The notes: generated by a model not told the origin, from the sequence alone. Counted from the stretch's first letter, positions 1-7,951 are shown. The stretch: DNA of 64,000 nt from SG-bin9 sp049323835 (GCA_049323835.1 JBMOOJ010000093.1:1-64000); one strand, 5' to 3'. Made by a program: numbers and translations.

Positions 1-360
1 CTCGACCGCTCGCTCGATGCCGACGAGACGTGGGGCCTGCTCGCGGGCGGCAGTTTCACCCGCATCGTTGCCGACCGCTCCATTCTCGACATCAAGCCGG
101 CCTTCATGCTCTATGCCGGCGCCTATCACCGGTTCGACGACTGGAAGCTCTCGGGCCGGGCTGGCTTCCAAGTCTTTGGCGGCGCGCAACTGGGCGCGGT
201 CATTCAGTTGCCGCGGATCAACACCGCGTTCCTGCGCATGGACCTCGAACGGCTCGATGACGATGACAACCGGCTGTTCGGTGTTGCAGCCATCGTGGGA
301 TGGTCGCCGAAGCTGTCGTTTCAGATCGCGATCAGCACCCCGATCTTCTTCAACAAGTAG
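1..360 (+). CDS. C-terminal part of a probable outer-membrane/surface protein (cut by window edge)
   Basis: Frame 1 is open from the first base to the TAG ending at 360, giving 119 residues of a protein whose start lies outside the window. The residues alternate polar and hydrophobic (for example LSGRAGFQVFGGAQLGAVI and FGVAAIVGWSPKLSFQIA), as in beta-strands, with short turns of Asp and Asn, so a beta-barrel or surface protein is a reasonable guess. It does not end in the aromatic residue usual for barrel proteins (it ends FFNK). No family was recognised. A strong hairpin follows and the next gene converges from the other strand. Confidence 0.55.
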   Translation, partial: LDRSLDADETWGLLAGGSFTRIVADRSILDIKPAFMLYAGAYHRFDDWKLSGRAGFQVFGGAQLGAVIQLPRINTAFLRMDLERLDDDDNRLFGVAAIVGWSPKLSFQIAISTPIFFNK

Positions 361-369
361 CCGGAAACA

Positions 370-397
370 CAACGGGCGGCCTTGCGGCCGCCCGTTG
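370..397. terminator. 12-bp hairpin between convergent genes
   Basis: A perfect inverted repeat, CAACGGGCGGCC and its complement, flanks a TTGC loop between the partial gene ending at 360 and the dctM stop at 419. Neither side has a long T run, so it is a terminator by position and stem strength rather than a classic intrinsic one. It could serve both strands. Confidence 0.5.
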
Positions 398-418
398 CAC
401 GCTGCTCTGCAATTCCGC

Positions 419-2161
419 TCAGTTGCCGTAGAGGACGCCCGGCAACCACAAGGCCAGACCGGGCCAGAGATACATCAGCACCATGCAGAGGATGACGATG
501 AACATGTAGGGCATCATGCCGGCAAAGATCTGGTTGAGAGTCACATGGGCGGGTGCGACGCCGCGCAGATAGAAAGCCGACATCGCGACCGGCGGCGACA
601 GGAACGCCGCTTGGAGATTTACGAACACCAGCACGCCCCACAAAACGGGGTCGATACCGAAATGCTTCAGCAGCGGCAGGAAGATCGGAACGAAGATGAT
701 GATGATCTCGGTCCATTCCAGCGGCCAGCCCAGGATGAAAATGATCGCCTGCGACAGGATCATGAACTGGATCGGCGTCAGATTCATGGACAGAACCCAC
801 TGCTCGACCAGCGCCTGGCCGCCCAGGAGCGCAAACACCGCCGAGAACAGCGCGGAGCCGACGAACAGCCAGCAGACCATGGCGGTGGTTTTCGCCGTCA
901 GGAACACGGCTTCCTTGGTGCGCCGCCAGTTCAGCGTTCGCGCGAACAGCGCCAGGATAAATGCGCCGGCCGCCCCGATCGCGGCGGATTCAGCCGCCGT
1001 GGTAAAGCCGAACAGGATCGCGCCAAGAACCAGAACGATCAGGAGCGCCATCGGCATCACCGACGAGCTCAGAAGCTTCACCACCTGGAGACGCTCCGCG
1101 TCCATCCGGCGGTAGTAGCGAACGATCATCACCGCAGCCAAACTGGCGACGATGGCGAAGGTGACGTAGAAGCTCGTCGAGACGCCTGCATCGGCGGCCG
1201 GCCCGGCCGCGGCCGGGGCCGCACCGAGCTGCTCCACCTCTGCCGGCGCATCGGCAGCGACGCGCTGCGAATGGATGACGACATACCACCAGAGCAATCC
1301 GAGGATTCCGCTGACCAACGTCAGCGGCACCAGTGCGAAACCGGTATGGGCGAGCAGCCGCGGATAGGTGAGAGGACCCTGCTCCGTTTCGATCTTCGCG
1401 GCTTTCGACGGCGACACCAGCGACCGAACCAGACCCGCCGCCATGTTGTTCGAGTATGCGGACTGAAAGCTGCGCATCCAGGCCGGAACGTCGATCTTCA
1501 ACTGCTCGTCCGTCAACCGCGGTGCGATCGACGGATTCAACAGCGTCCGGCCGATCACGTAGAGTACGTAGAGGAAGGCGAGGAAGAGCCCCGGAAACAT
1601 CGCGGCGGCATAGAGCTTCACCACTGACTGACCCGCAACCGCCGCATAGACGATGATCATCACCGAGGGCGGAATCAGAATGCCGAGCGTGCCGCCGGCG
1701 GCGATGACCCCCGCCGCGAGCCGCGTATCGTAGCCGGCCCGCAACATCGGCTGCAGTGCGACCACGCCCATCAGCACCACGACGGCGCCGACCAGGCCTG
1801 TTGCCATGCCCCAGAACGCGCATACGACAAGCGTCGTCACGGCAAGCGATGCCGGGACGCGGCGGAAGGACAGCTGAATCGAATAGAACATCTTGTCGAC
1901 GAGCGCGCCGCGTTCCATCACGTAGCCCATCAGTACGAAGAGCGGGATGGCGATCAGCACGTCGTTGGTCATCGCGCCGAAGGTGCGCTGGACCATCAGG
2001 TCGAAGACGCGGTTGTCGAACCAGTACTCCCCCGGAACGTAGAAAGCGTAGAAGCCGAAAATAACCCCGAGGCCCATCAGGGTGAACGCCGTCGGGAAGC
2101 CCATCATGATCGCGGCCACGATGAGCCCGAGCATTAACAAACCAAGTGCCGGATCGCTCAT
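419..2161 (-). CDS. dctM: TRAP transporter large permease subunit (DctM/SiaM family), enlarged
   Basis: This is the large membrane subunit of a TRAP importer, which couples solute entry to an ion gradient. The 580-residue protein has about a dozen hydrophobic segments and family motifs such as GGTLGILIPPSVMIIVYA in the N-terminal half and FGFTTAAESAAIGAAGA in the C-terminal half. The start at 2161 overlaps the dctQ stop (ATGA), which fixes it; an in-frame extension to 2350 lies inside dctQ and is not used. Usual DctM proteins are about 430 residues. Here roughly 130 extra residues, including two more hydrophobic stretches and an Ala/Pro-rich linker (AAPAAAGPAADAG), sit in the middle. The substrate cannot be read from this subunit. 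Confidence 0.93.
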   Translation of the reverse strand: MSDPALGLLMLGLIVAAIMMGFPTAFTLMGLGVIFGFYAFYVPGEYWFDNRVFDLMVQRTFGAMTNDVLIAIPLFVLMGYVMERGALVDKMFYSIQLSFRRVPASLAVTTLVVCAFWGMATGLVGAVVVLMGVVALQPMLRAGYDTRLAAGVIAAGGTLGILIPPSVMIIVYAAVAGQSVVKLYAAAMFPGLFLAFLYVLYVIGRTLLNPSIAPRLTDEQLKIDVPAWMRSFQSAYSNNMAAGLVRSLVSPSKAAKIETEQGPLTYPRLLAHTGFALVPLTLVSGILGLLWWYVVIHSQRVAADAPAEVEQLGAAPAAAGPAADAGVSTSFYVTFAIVASLAAVMIVRYYRRMDAERLQVVKLLSSSVMPMALLIVLVLGAILFGFTTAAESAAIGAAGAFILALFARTLNWRRTKEAVFLTAKTTAMVCWLFVGSALFSAVFALLGGQALVEQWVLSMNLTPIQFMILSQAIIFILGWPLEWTEIIIIFVPIFLPLLKHFGIDPVLWGVLVFVNLQAAFLSPPVAMSAFYLRGVAPAHVTLNQIFAGMMPYMFIVILCMVLMYLWPGLALWLPGVLYGN

Positions 2162-2826
2162 CGTGTGGTTTCCCCGCCCATGCCGCGCTGGCGCGCGGTT
2201 TCTCCAATGTTGTGCGCCTTTGCCACGGCGGCTTTGCGCGTCTCTTCGTCCACGTGCTCGCTCTGCGACAGCTGCTCGCCGAGCACGTCCATTTCCTGCG
2301 CGTCCTTGAGCCGGCTCGGCCACTCGTTGGTCCAGAGGCAGACCACGCAACGCGCGATCTCCGCAAATCCCTGCAGCATGATCAGCACGCCGGCGATCGG
2401 GATGACGGTTTTGAACGGATAGATCGGCGGACCTTCCGCAGTGATGTTGGAATGCTCATTGATGCGCCAGGAATCCGCCGCGTAATCCGCGCCGGCATAG
2501 ATCAAGGCTGCAATCCCTGGAATGAAGAACAGGATGTAGAGAACGAGATCGAGCGAAGCCTGCGTGCGCGGCCGCATCGAGGAATAGAGAAAGTCGCCGC
2601 GCACATGCGCGTTCTGCGCCAGCGCATAGGCGCCGCACAGCATGAACAGCGTGCCGTAGAGCATGTTCGTTGCGTCGAAAATCCATGCCGTCGGTGCGTT
2701 CAGCACATAGCGTTTGAAGACCTCGACGCAGATGAGACCCATCAGGGCCATGATCAGCCACGCCGTGGCCTTGCCGGCCCAGGTGCTGATCTCGTCGATG
2801 ATGTAGAGGAAACGGTTGACGCCCAT
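2158..2826 (-). CDS. dctQ: TRAP transporter small permease subunit (DctQ)
   Basis: The 222-residue small membrane subunit pairs with DctM. Four hydrophobic helices are visible (around residues 15-40, 50-75, 95-120 and 135-160), with the family-typical polar patch ADSWRINEHS before the last helix. A hydrophilic tail of about 60 residues follows. The start at 2826 gives MGVNRFLY just before the first helix; an upstream start at 2883 would add an unlikely leader. The stop overlaps the dctM start by four bases, indicating translational coupling. It lies 198 bases downstream of dctP on the same strand. Confidence 0.9.
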   Translation of the reverse strand: MGVNRFLYIIDEISTWAGKATAWLIMALMGLICVEVFKRYVLNAPTAWIFDATNMLYGTLFMLCGAYALAQNAHVRGDFLYSSMRPRTQASLDLVLYILFFIPGIAALIYAGADYAADSWRINEHSNITAEGPPIYPFKTVIPIAGVLIMLQGFAEIARCVVCLWTNEWPSRLKDAQEMDVLGEQLSQSEHVDEETRKAAVAKAHNIGETARQRGMGGETTR

Positions 2827-2970
2827 GATGTCTGGCTGCCGTGCGAGGAAACTGGCGGAGAGCACTAGCACTTTCCGGGGCACGGGAAACCCGGTCCGCC
2901 ATAAAAAGTGTCACGATTTTAGGCTTTTGGGCGTATCTCGGCACCGGCCCGCTGCCGGATGCGCGCCCTC

Positions 2971-3006
2971 AAAAGGAAACACCAGCCGGAGGTTGTCCGG
3001 CTGGTG
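2971..3006 (-). terminator. hairpin plus T-rich tract between dctP and dctQM
   Basis: On the minus strand an 11-bp stem (2996-3006 pairing with 2980-2990, loop of five) is followed by TTTCCTTTT (2979-2971). It lies directly after the dctP stop and before dctQM. In TRAP operons such a site allows partial termination, giving more binding protein than permease. Confidence 0.7.
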
Positions 3007-3024
3007 CTTTTGCGGTTCCCGCGA

Positions 3025-4155
3025 TCAGGTCTTCTTCTTCGCGTTCGGCCCGAAGTAGTGGGTATAGGCCATGCGGCGGCTGACCACCGTGTCCTGCTCC
3101 CACTGCAGCGCGCGCTTGGCGAACTTCTCCTGCGAGTCCATGACCTTCTTGAACAGCGGGTCGGACGCCGCCTTCTTCGCGGTCACCTGATCGTAGACCT
3201 CGAGCTGCTTCTGCAACACCGCGTCCGGCGTCTTGTAGAACTTGACCTTGTCCTTCGACTGCATGTCCGCGTAGTCCTGCGAATAGCGGTCGATGGCTTT
3301 CCAGGCCATGTCCTGGCTGGCGGCTTCGGTGGCGACTGCGATGATCGCGCGGATCTTCTCCGGAAGCGCGTCATACTTCGCCTTGTTGAACATGATCTCG
3401 AACTGCTCGGCGTTCTGGTGATAGCTCTGCAGCATGCAGACCTTCGAAACGTCCGGGAAGCCGAGCACGCGATCCGACGAGGCGTTGTTGAATTCCGCCG
3501 CATCGAGCAGGCCGCGATCCATCGCCGAGACGATTTCACCGCCCGGGAGTGCGTTCACCGCGGCGCCCAGACCTTGGAACACGTCGATCGAAATGCCGAC
3601 CGTGCGGAACTTCAGGCCCTTGAAGTCGTCGGCCTTGGTCACCGGCTTCTTGTACCAGCCGAGCGGCTGGGTCGGCATCGGGCCGTAGGGGAACGACACG
3701 ACCTGCGCGCCGATCGACTTGTAGATTTCGTCGAGCAGTTCCTTGCCGCCGCCGTACTTGTGCCAGGCGAGCAGCATGTTGGCGTCCATGCCGTAGGCCG
3801 GACCCGAACCCCACAGCGCGAGCGCGTTGCTCTTGCCGTAGTGATAGGCGAGCACGCCGTGACCGCCGTCGAGGGTGCCCTTCGATACCGCTTCGAGCAG
3901 ACCGAATGCCGGAACGACGGCGCCCGCCGGCAGCACTTCAATCTTCAGGTCGCCGCCGGTCATATCGTTGACCTTTTTGGCGTAGTCGAGCGCGTACTCG
4001 TGGAAGATGTCCTTCGACGGCCACGTGCTCTGGAAGCGCATGCTGACCGGGCCCTGCGCCGAAACGACGCTCGGCGCAGCTACAGTCGCGGCGCCCGCAG
4101 CAGCTGCCGCCAGAAAGCGGCGCCGGTCGGTCTTGTGTTCAGTTTTCTCGCTCAT
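3025..4155 (-). CDS. dctP: TRAP transporter periplasmic solute-binding protein (DctP family)
   Basis: The 376-residue periplasmic receptor delivers solute to DctQM. Residues 10-33 form a Tat signal (DRRRFLAAAAAG) ending at VSA-Q. The mature part carries the DctP fold, with GGDLKIEVLPAGAVVPAFGL and the central GLKFRTVGISIDVFQGLGA, whose Arg is the usual carboxylate-binding residue. These features and the aromatic-rich pocket region resemble the TakP-like branch that binds 2-oxoacids or related monocarboxylates; that substrate is inferred. It is the first gene of the operon, with the terminator-like hairpin just after it. Other TRAP receptors remain possible on substrate. Confidence 0.92.
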   Translation of the reverse strand: MSEKTEHKTDRRRFLAAAAAGAATVAAPSVVSAQGPVSMRFQSTWPSKDIFHEYALDYAKKVNDMTGGDLKIEVLPAGAVVPAFGLLEAVSKGTLDGGHGVLAYHYGKSNALALWGSGPAYGMDANMLLAWHKYGGGKELLDEIYKSIGAQVVSFPYGPMPTQPLGWYKKPVTKADDFKGLKFRTVGISIDVFQGLGAAVNALPGGEIVSAMDRGLLDAAEFNNASSDRVLGFPDVSKVCMLQSYHQNAEQFEIMFNKAKYDALPEKIRAIIAVATEAASQDMAWKAIDRYSQDYADMQSKDKVKFYKTPDAVLQKQLEVYDQVTAKKAASDPLFKKVMDSQEKFAKRALQWEQDTVVSRRMAYTHYFGPNAKKKT

Positions 4156-4742
4156 CTACGTCCTCCCTTGGTAATGTTGTGGCGATCCGTCGAATGGTCG
4201 TCACGTTTCGTTGCGGCAACACAAATGCTTGCGCAGGATTTTGGCAAGCAGAAAAGTGACGCGAAGGCTCACTGATGCAGTGGGGGAGGCGCAGCCGCGT
4301 CATCACGATCCGGTGTAGGAAGCCGCTGCGCTGCAAGCGATACGGTATTCAGGTTGTCGCGCGTGTGTGGCAGCGCATCAAACAGGCTCGCCGTATCCGA
4401 CTTTAGGCGTAGATTCTGTTCGCACATGCGTAAGCTTCGGACCAAAAGCGGATTGCCGGTTTATTCCCCGCAACAACGTGCGCCTTTATGCCGCCAACCA
4501 CGCCGGGCGATCAGTTGCGGCTGGTCGAAGCGGCCGGAGGTGCATGGGTGGGTTCACGGGCTGTTCATGCACCTGCGGCTAGATCGTCGCTCCGAGGTGA
4601 ACCTTTCGGATGGCCGATACGTCTAATCTGCAAAGCGGATCATCCAGCGGACTGCTATGACCCAATTTGACTGAGTCACCGGACCCGGAACCAACCCGCT
4701 GCCGGCGATTTGATCCAACGGTTTATCTTCAAGGAGAATAAC
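4156..4742. other. 587-base gap; dctP upstream region
   Basis: No convincing gene was seen. The left end must hold the dctP promoter (minus strand). Two inverted repeats stand out: TGCTTGC/GCAAGCA (4226-4232 and 4244-4250), about 70 bases upstream of dctP and a possible operator, and AGGTGCATG/CATGCACCT (4538-4546 and 4566-4574). A plus-strand open frame at 4354-4626 has no RBS, no family features and odd composition, and was not called. Confidence 0.4.
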
Positions 4743-5045
4743 ATGCGCAAGATCATGCTGGCTTTGGCCCTCGTCGGAGCCGCAGTCTCCCTCGGCAGCG
4801 TCCAGGCGAGTGCAAGCTACGACTACCCCTATTGCTTCGTGTCGCGCAGCACCGGCAGCCCGGGCGATTGCGCCTTCACGAGCTATGCCCAGTGCATGGC
4901 GAGCGCATCCGGCCGCGGCGGCTACTGCAACATCAACCCGCGTTATGCGTTCGCGCGCCAGGGCGGTTATGTCGTCGATGAGCCGGTTTACGTCGAGCCG
5001 CGCCGCCGTCATCGTCATCGCCACTACTATTACGCGCCGTACTGA
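4743..5045 (+). CDS. DUF3551 family small secreted protein
   Basis: A 100-residue protein with a Sec signal (MRKIMLALALVGAA, cleavage near residue 24) and the DUF3551 pattern of four cysteines: YC at 31, C43, QC at 51 and GYCNINP at 62. The C-terminus is basic and rich in His and Tyr (RRRHRHRHYYYAPY). The ATG at 4743 has a clear RBS (AAGGAG, 4731-4736); an upstream in-frame start is not needed. The family is abundant in Bradyrhizobium and relatives, with no known function. It stands alone with its own terminator. Confidence 0.85.
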   Translation: MRKIMLALALVGAAVSLGSVQASASYDYPYCFVSRSTGSPGDCAFTSYAQCMASASGRGGYCNINPRYAFARQGGYVVDEPVYVEPRRRHRHRHYYYAPY

Positions 5046-5063
5046 TTTTCAGGCGCTTGCATC

Positions 5064-5095
5064 AAGGGCGCGCGGCCACGGGGCTGCGCGCCCTT
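5064..5095 (+). terminator. GC-rich hairpin ending in CTTT after the DUF3551 gene
   Basis: AAGGGCGCGCGGCC pairs with GGCTGCGCGCCCTT (one mismatch) around a four-base loop, 19 bases after the stop at 5045. It also faces the converging anti-sigma gene that ends at 5179. Confidence 0.65.
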
Positions 5096-5178
5096 TGCGT
5101 TCTGATGTCTGCGTCAAGGGTGGATGTGTCGCGTTCCGACGCCGGGCGCTCACGCATCTGTCGTTCAGGTTTCCGACT

Positions 5179-5763
5179 TCACCGGCCTTGCGACACGTGT
5201 TCCGGATCGGACAGGCTGCGCGTGATGTGGACGAGGCATCCGGATACTGTGCTGCCAACCGGATGCCGGGTGTCCGCCATCGCCAGATGATGGTCGCCGG
5301 CAGACAGTCTGAGGTCGCCTAGCATCAGATCGCCTTCGAGCACCAGCATCTCTTCCAGAATGTCATGGGAATGCGACATGTAGGTCGCGCCGGGGTCCAT
5401 GCGAACCAGCACGGACATCCGGTTCGCGCCGCGATCGACATTCAGAACGCGCCGGTGGACGCCAGGCGTGATTTCCCGCCACCGGGCGTCGTCGCTGCGG
5501 CGGGTTTTTGTGCCGGGCCGTTGCAGGCCTTCGGCCTCGACCCGGCCGAGGACTTTCTCGAATAGGCCAGCCGGGGGCGCTGGCGTGTCCGCCGCGTCAT
5601 CCTCATCGAGAACGGCAAGGACACGCTGCCAGTGTTCGACCAGCGAACGCAGCCCCTCGTCATTGGCGAGCCTTGCCGCGAACGCATCGCGATCCGCGCC
5701 GCGGACAAGCCCGAGTGCGTAGACGGCAGCTGCCTCGCTATCTTGTTCGAAAGGTTCGCGCAT
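5179..5763 (-). CDS. second soluble anti-sigma-like protein: RskA-like N-terminus plus ChrR-like cupin
   Basis: The 194-residue protein looks cytosolic, with no membrane helix. Residues 1-55 are the helical sigma-binding region resembling RskA (AAVYALGLVRGADRDAF). Residues 95-180 form a cupin with the metal pattern H131-x-H133, E137 and H167, the same spacing as the ChrR cupin. The zinc finger (HxxxCxxC) of classic ChrR is absent. The start at 5763 makes the N-terminus align residue for residue with the paralogue at 5946-6533; the frame runs on to 5859 only through a TTG. It follows that paralogue by 182 bases in the same direction. It may control the divergent sigma factor at 7340; that pairing is inference. 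Confidence 0.82.
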   Translation of the reverse strand: MREPFEQDSEAAAVYALGLVRGADRDAFAARLANDEGLRSLVEHWQRVLAVLDEDDAADTPAPPAGLFEKVLGRVEAEGLQRPGTKTRRSDDARWREITPGVHRRVLNVDRGANRMSVLVRMDPGATYMSHSHDILEEMLVLEGDLMLGDLRLSAGDHHLAMADTRHPVGSTVSGCLVHITRSLSDPEHVSQGR

Positions 5764-5945
5764 CTCTGCAACATGTGCGAGCGGCAACCTGCCGCGATCA
5801 TGAACGGGGTGTGTGTACTCGCGCTTCGGAAGCGGCTTTGCCACCCACCGGTCGACCAATCAGGTCAATAAAGCATCATCGGCAATATGACGGCAATCAT
5901 TTCTCGCCCGCCGTTCGGCAGAGCATCCATGCAGACCGGTCGCCT

Positions 5946-6533
5946 CTATGCGCACGGCCCCACCGGCTGCGGCGCCATGCTCGTGACAACATGAATCAGG
6001 CAGCCCGAGACGGTATGTCCGGCGCAGTGATGGGCGCTGGTGGATGCGACATGGTAATCACCGGCTTTCAGGTGCAGGTCGCCGATGTTCCAGTCGCCTT
6101 CGATCACCAGCGTTTCTTCCTCGATGGCGTGCGCGTGCGCGTCATAGGTCGAGCCTGCCACCATGCGGATCAGAACCGAAATGCGGTTGTTGGTGCGATC
6201 GACATGCAGCACGCGCGAGGTGATGCCGGGGCCGATTTCTTTCCACTGCGCGCTGGTGCCGCGCTGGGTTCGCGTTCCCGGCAGCTGCAATCCGGCGGCG
6301 TCGATACGTTCGAGAATTTTCTCGAACTGACCCGCAGGCGGTGTCGGGTAACCGGCATCGTCGTCTGCCGAATCGTCGAGCACTGCGAGCCGTTGCTCCC
6401 ACTCCTCGACCTGCGAGCGCAGGGCGTCGTCGGTTTGCACCCGCGCAGCCATGTTCTTGCGCTCCGGGCCGCGGATCAGGCCCAGCGCAAACTCGGCGGC
6501 AAGCGTGCCTTCTGGCTTCACTGACTCAGACAT
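5946..6533 (-). CDS. soluble anti-sigma-like protein: RskA-like N-terminus plus ChrR-like cupin
   Basis: The 195-residue protein has the same architecture as its downstream paralogue: a helical N-terminal sigma-binding region (AAEFALGLIRGPERKNMAA), a linker rich in Asp and Pro (residues 52-66), then a cupin with H133-x-H135, E139 and H169. The ChrR zinc-binding motif is missing, so if it senses a signal, the cupin metal site is the obvious place. The start at 6533 lies inside the end of the sigma gene (16-base overlap), as expected for a coupled sigma/anti-sigma pair. It most likely inhibits the sigma factor at 6518-7048. Confidence 0.85.
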   Translation of the reverse strand: MSESVKPEGTLAAEFALGLIRGPERKNMAARVQTDDALRSQVEEWEQRLAVLDDSADDDAGYPTPPAGQFEKILERIDAAGLQLPGTRTQRGTSAQWKEIGPGITSRVLHVDRTNNRISVLIRMVAGSTYDAHAHAIEEETLVIEGDWNIGDLHLKAGDYHVASTSAHHCAGHTVSGCLIHVVTSMAPQPVGPCA

Positions 6534-7048
6534 GTTTGCAACTGACCAACTGCACGATGAATCCAGGTTTTGATCGTCCCCACAGGAACGGCGCGCAACG
6601 CTGCCAGTTCCTCGTAACTTAGCCCATAATGGTAAGCGAGAATGACGCACTGCCGGTAATCTTCCTTCAGCTCGGTCAGGCAGCGGCGCAGATCCGGCCC
6701 GAGTGAAGGGTCGCGGCTGATTGTAAGCGCGTTGACGATCGAGGCGATCTCCTCGCTCTCCAGCGACAGCGCGGCCGCCTGCTTGTCAGGCAGCCGGTTG
6801 ATCAGCACGTTTCGTGCGAGCGTGGCCATCCAGGCCATCGCATCGCCCTTGTTCCGGTCGAACAGAGGCGATTTCTCCCAGATCCGGAACATCACGTCTT
6901 GCAGCGCGTCGTTCGCGGCTTCCGGGTCTCTCATGAAGCGCTTGCAGATGCTCAGCAATCTCGGGCCGGCGATGTCATAGACCGCGCGAAAGGCGGTCCG
7001 ATCGCCAGCGGCAACCAGCTCGAGTTTACCCTCGAGGTCGTCGGTCAT
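6518..7048 (-). CDS. ECF RNA polymerase sigma factor (RpoE-like)
   Basis: The 176-residue ECF sigma factor carries region 2 (AANDALQDVMFRIWEKSPLF, then MAWMATLARNVLINRLP) and region 4 (LKEDYRQCVILAYHYGLSYEELAALRAVPVGTIKTWIHRAV). Together with a cupin anti-sigma it resembles the RpoE-ChrR class known from Rhodobacter photooxidative stress. The frame is open to an ATG at 7108, but that adds a hydrophobic leader foreign to sigma factors and overlaps a possible promoter, so 7048 (MTDDLEG) was chosen; 7060 is also possible. Its 3' end overlaps the anti-sigma gene, so both are probably transcribed and autoregulated together. Confidence 0.9.
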   Translation of the reverse strand: MTDDLEGKLELVAAGDRTAFRAVYDIAGPRLLSICKRFMRDPEAANDALQDVMFRIWEKSPLFDRNKGDAMAWMATLARNVLINRLPDKQAAALSLESEEIASIVNALTISRDPSLGPDLRRCLTELKEDYRQCVILAYHYGLSYEELAALRAVPVGTIKTWIHRAVGQLQTCLSQ

Positions 7049-7108
7049 CGCTTGACGCATCCACAGCCAGCCGAGAAAGCCTGTTATCAACAAGGAAGGT
7101 TCCCTCAT

Positions 7109-7136
7109 TAATATACGACCTCGAAATTACGGATCA
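7109..7136 (-). promoter_or_regulatory. possible ECF11-type promoter of the sigma operon
   Basis: TGATCC, the -35 element of Rhodobacter RpoE/ChrR promoters, is read on the minus strand at 7136-7131. It is followed 17 bases later by TATTAA (7113-7108), a poor match to the TAAGA -10. It points at the sigma gene; if used, transcription starts after the ATG at 7108, supporting the later start. Confidence 0.3.
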
Positions 7137-7339
7137 AAGCCCTGGAGTTTCAGGAAGCGTCCAAACTTTCAGCAGCTTGGCGTTGAGTACGAGTTCGCAT
7201 TCGCAAGCATGAAGCGAGGCCGGCGGATGATTTTTTCATGACGTCTGAAACTTGTTTGAGGGTTTGCCTGTATTGGCCGGAAACAGCAGAGGGTCCTCGA
7301 TTACCGCTCGGTCTGTTCGGCTCGCCTTGGGGACAATCG

Positions 7340-7951
7340 ATGGATCACGATGGATCGCAGATGCGGCGGCGCTCGCGCGCGGCGCCCGACCATCTGGCCG
7401 GGCTGCTTAGATGCATCGCCAATGACGACAAGTCAGCCTTCGCCCAGCTTTACGGTTTGACCAGCCGCAAGCTTTATGGCGTCGCCTTGCGGATCGTGCG
7501 GGACCGCAGCGCCGCCGACGATCTGTTGCAGGAGGCCTACCTCAAGATCTGGCGGCGCGCCGGCTCCTACGATCCGGCGCTGGCCTCGCCGATCGCGTGG
7601 ATGGTCGCGATCATCCGCAACGGCGCGATCGATATCATGCGCAAGCAGCAGCTTGTCACGACTGAGGATGGCAGCGAGATGCTCGCTTTGCCGTCGGACG
7701 ATGCCGATCCCGTCCAAGAACTCGACATGTCGCGCAAACGGGCGCTGGCTTTCGCCGTATTCCGGGACATGTGCCCGGAGAAGCGGCGCATGGTCATCCT
7801 GGCCTATCTGCGCAGTGAAAACCGGGAACAGATCGCGCGCCGCTACGGCATTCCCGTCAACACGGTCAAGACGCATCTGCGCCGCGCCTTGCTCGACATC
7901 AACGCGGAGGTGCGGCGCCGTCTCGAAACCGGCGAACGGGCTGCGGCATAA
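7340..7951 (+). CDS. ECF RNA polymerase sigma factor (SigK/RpoE-like), divergent from the first
   Basis: A 203-residue ECF sigma factor with region 2 (RSAADDLLQEAYLKIWRRAGSY, SPIAWMVAIIRNGAIDIMRK) and region 4 (EKRRMVILAYLRSENREQIARRYGIPVNTVKTHLRRAL). The ATG at 7340 follows GGGGACAATCG; an upstream start at 7238 would add 34 residues with no sigma features. No anti-sigma gene follows it. The nearest candidates are the two RskA-like/cupin proteins in the divergent operon, whose N-terminal regions resemble those that pair with SigK-type factors. The next gene, 70 bases on, is a secreted MBL-fold protein that may be co-transcribed. Confidence 0.9.
   Translation: MDHDGSQMRRRSRAAPDHLAGLLRCIANDDKSAFAQLYGLTSRKLYGVALRIVRDRSAADDLLQEAYLKIWRRAGSYDPALASPIAWMVAIIRNGAIDIMRKQQLVTTEDGSEMLALPSDDADPVQELDMSRKRALAFAVFRDMCPEKRRMVILAYLRSENREQIARRYGIPVNTVKTHLRRALLDINAEVRRRLETGERAAA

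Noticed and set aside
17..1627. Long plus-strand open frame of 536 codons
   Set aside because: It is the antisense shadow of dctM; high GC opens long false frames. The product has no domain and is rich in Arg, Gln and His.
2162..2350. N-terminal extension of dctM
   Set aside because: It runs inside dctQ in another frame; the ATGA overlap supplies a proper start at 2161.
2959..4275. Plus-strand open frame of 438 codons opposite dctP
   Set aside because: Antisense of dctP with Arg/His/Leu-rich, domain-free product.
4354..4626. Plus-strand frame of 90 codons in the gap upstream of DUF3551
   Set aside because: No RBS, no family features, no signal or helix, and composition like that of chance frames.
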